Source of the DNA: Acidobacteriota bacterium
Lineage (GTDB): Bacteria > Acidobacteriota > UBA6911 > RPQK01 > JADFOI01
NCBI GenBank assembly: GCA_030624355.1
Contig: JAUXKG010000157.1
Location: 1-6,356 of the forward strand
Direction of reading: 5' to 3'
Length of the DNA: 6,356 nucleotides
Part shown: positions 4,926 to 6,356 of the stretch, piece after piece
Numbering within the stretch: position 1 is the first letter of the stretch
How the letters are laid out: the number at the start of each line of letters is the position of its first letter
Position numbers and translations under genes: made by a program
Notes under the pieces: model-generated
The model's input: the letters and a program-made list of their open reading frames with translations, nothing else
What the model was told of the DNA's origin: nothing
Database searches by the model: none

Positions 4926-6119
4926 ATGGTGCGCTGTTTCGTCTGTTACTACCACGAAATTCTTCTGAAGAAGGGGAATCGCAGTTTCTTTGAGAAGATA
5001 CTGTGGAGGAACACCCAAAAGGCCCTTCAGGGGGTCCCCTATTGTGCCCTTCGGCGGACTTCGGGACGACTGGTAGTTGAGTTGCTACCCGAATCTCCGG
5101 TCGAAGAGATTGGCGCCCGCCTGCAGAAGGTGGTTGGATTGATCTACTGTTGTCCCGCCTGGGTGTCGAGTCAGGACATGGAACAGTTGACCCAGGATCT
5201 TTGGAAGCTGGTCCGAGAAAGGAAATTCGAGACCTTCAAAATCCACGCACGACGTGCCAACAAAAACTTCCCGTTACTCTCGCCACAGATCAATGCACAG
5301 CTGGGAGATGTCATCAGGGAAAAATCGGGTAAATCGGTCCGTTTGAAACATCCGGATCTGACTTGCTATGTCGACGTCGTTGACCAGGAAGTCTTCCTGT
5401 ACTTCGAGAGATTGCGAGGGCCAGGGGGTTTGCCGGTCTCGTCATCGGGCAAGGTGGTCGTCTTGATTTCCGGGGGAATCGACTCTCCGGTGGCCGCTTA
5501 CAAGGTCCTGAAACGTGGTTGCAGGGCTATTTTCGTTCATTTTCACAGCCTTCCCGACACCACACCGGAGTCGCTGGAAAAGGTGCGCCGGTTGGTCTCG
5601 ATTCTCAATCAGTATCAGTACCGGTCCAAGATCTACATGATCCCATTTTCCGATTTGCAAAGGCAGATCGTGGCCTTTACCCCGGTTGCCACCCGCGTAA
5701 TTCTGTACCGCCGCATGATGGTGAGATTGGCCGACTTGGTGGCTCGACGGGAAAGAGCCCAGGCGCTGGTGACGGGGGACAGCATTGGTCAGGTCTCTTC
5801 TCAGACGCTGGAGAATCTGAGGGTAACTTCAGATGCCGCGCGGCTTCCCATTCTGCGACCCTTGATTGGAGCGGACAAGGAAGAGATCATCGATACGGCA
5901 CGCAGTATTGGGACCTTTGAGATATCCATCTTGCCGGACGTAGACTGCTGCTCGCTCTTTGTTCCTCGTCATCCCGAAACTCGAGCCAGAGTGGAGGTGA
6001 TTCGACGGATCGAGGATGGACTGGATGTGGAGCAAATGATCCAGGAAACGTGGAAGCGAAGGCAGATCGAAAAAATTGAGCCTCAAGAGAAAGTGGAATT
6101 CAACCTGACCGGCAGCTGA
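4926..6119 (+). CDS. thiI: tRNA 4-thiouridine synthetase ThiI (no rhodanese domain)
   Basis: A 397-residue ThiI that adenylates and thiolates uridine 8 of tRNA in the cytoplasm, using sulfur passed from a cysteine desulfurase. The N-terminal ferredoxin-like region opens with YYHEILLKKGNR (8-19). A THUMP RNA-binding domain follows at about 60-165, with HARRANKNFP (108-117). The PP-loop ATPase has SGGIDSPVA (182-190), TGDSIGQVSSQT (293-304) and a conserved DCC (340-342) near LPILRPLIGADKEE (317-330). E. coli ThiI is 482 residues with a C-terminal rhodanese domain; this one stops before it, as in Bacillus-type ThiI. A separate sulfur carrier or direct persulfide transfer is therefore expected, and the thiazole role tied to the rhodanese domain is unlikely. 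The ATG at 4926 gives the family N-terminus; in-frame GTG 4905 and ATG 4917 lie within or before the -10 box. Confidence 0.96.
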   Translation: MVRCFVCYYHEILLKKGNRSFFEKILWRNTQKALQGVPYCALRRTSGRLVVELLPESPVEEIGARLQKVVGLIYCCPAWVSSQDMEQLTQDLWKLVRERKFETFKIHARRANKNFPLLSPQINAQLGDVIREKSGKSVRLKHPDLTCYVDVVDQEVFLYFERLRGPGGLPVSSSGKVVVLISGGIDSPVAAYKVLKRGCRAIFVHFHSLPDTTPESLEKVRRLVSILNQYQYRSKIYMIPFSDLQRQIVAFTPVATRVILYRRMMVRLADLVARRERAQALVTGDSIGQVSSQTLENLRVTSDAARLPILRPLIGADKEEIIDTARSIGTFEISILPDVDCCSLFVPRHPETRARVEVIRRIEDGLDVEQMIQETWKRRQIEKIEPQEKVEFNLTGS

Positions 6120-6126
6120 AGACGGC

Positions 6127-6356
6127 ATGGAACATCTGCTCCAAATTCTGATTCTTCTAGCCGGAGTCATTGTCTGCGCCAAGCTGGCGGGTGCGCTGAG
6201 CGTTCGGTTTGGTCAGCCTGCCGTGCTTGGGGAAATCGCCATCGGTCTGATTCTAGGCCCGACAGTCCTGGACATTTTGCATTGGGACATGTTTGCCCAC
6301 TTTGACTCCGAAGGAGCCGGGCCGATTCACGAGCTCACCAGTGCGGCCCGCCGATC
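6127..6356 (+). CDS. Cation:proton antiporter, CPA2/Kef-like, N-terminal fragment
   Basis: An open frame of 76 codons from the ATG at 6127 to the window edge, beginning 7 bases after the thiI stop, so co-transcription with thiI is likely. The translation has a first hydrophobic helix (residues 4-18, rich in Leu/Ile/Val) and then RFGQPAVLGEIAIGLILGP (27-45), the hallmark first-repeat motif of Na+/H+ and K+/H+ exchangers of the CPA2 type. It would be an integral membrane protein exchanging Na+ or K+ for H+. The start has no strong ribosome site. The last few residues (SAARR) do not look like the ELGV-type continuation usual here, so the extreme end of the window may be erroneous. The rest of the protein is outside the window. 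Confidence 0.85.
   Translation, partial: MEHLLQILILLAGVIVCAKLAGALSVRFGQPAVLGEIAIGLILGPTVLDILHWDMFAHFDSEGAGPIHELTSAARR

Overview
The window (6356 bases) looks like chromosomal DNA of a free-living, GC-moderate bacterium. It carries central-metabolism and RNA-modification genes on both strands, and no phage, transposase, plasmid or CRISPR gene is visible. Intergenic heptanucleotide arrays and the general gene content would suit an uncultured Acidobacteriota-like lineage, but that is only an inference; no taxonomic marker (rRNA, ribosomal protein) is present.

Layout. Bases 1-145 hold a composite tandem repeat: about 14 seven-base units, then eight-base G-rich units. On the minus strand, reading from about 3763 down to 139, lies a compact co-directional cluster: ATP-type phosphoenolpyruvate carboxykinase (pckA), a thiolase (acetyl-CoA acyltransferase type) and a short-chain dehydrogenase/reductase. 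The thiolase starts 54 bases after pckA ends, and the SDR overlaps the thiolase by 8 bases with the start preferred here. Bases 3764-4077 are a divergent intergenic region with possible pckA promoter elements, short direct repeats and a second composite repeat of the same design as the first. On the plus strand follow a thioredoxin-type arsenate reductase (arsC), a 98-residue probably exported small protein of unknown function, a ThiI tRNA 4-thiouridylation enzyme without a rhodanese domain, and the 5' end of a CPA2/Kef-like cation:proton antiporter cut by the window edge.

How the genes may work together. Thiolase and PckA fit growth on fatty acids or other acetyl-CoA-yielding substrates: thiolytic cleavage supplies acetyl-CoA, and PckA turns oxaloacetate into PEP for gluconeogenesis. 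The SDR probably handles a carbonyl/alcohol substrate, but its substrate cannot be read from sequence. The plus-strand genes have no obvious common pathway. At two of them (small protein and thiI) a good -10 box ends six or seven bases before the ATG, so their transcripts may be leaderless.

No clearly new multi-gene system is visible. The points most worth a second look are the two composite 7-mer/8-mer repeats (one supplies the stop codon of the SDR gene, the other lies just upstream of arsC), the apparent leaderless promoters, short perfect dyads at three promoters, and the unrecognised small exported protein.
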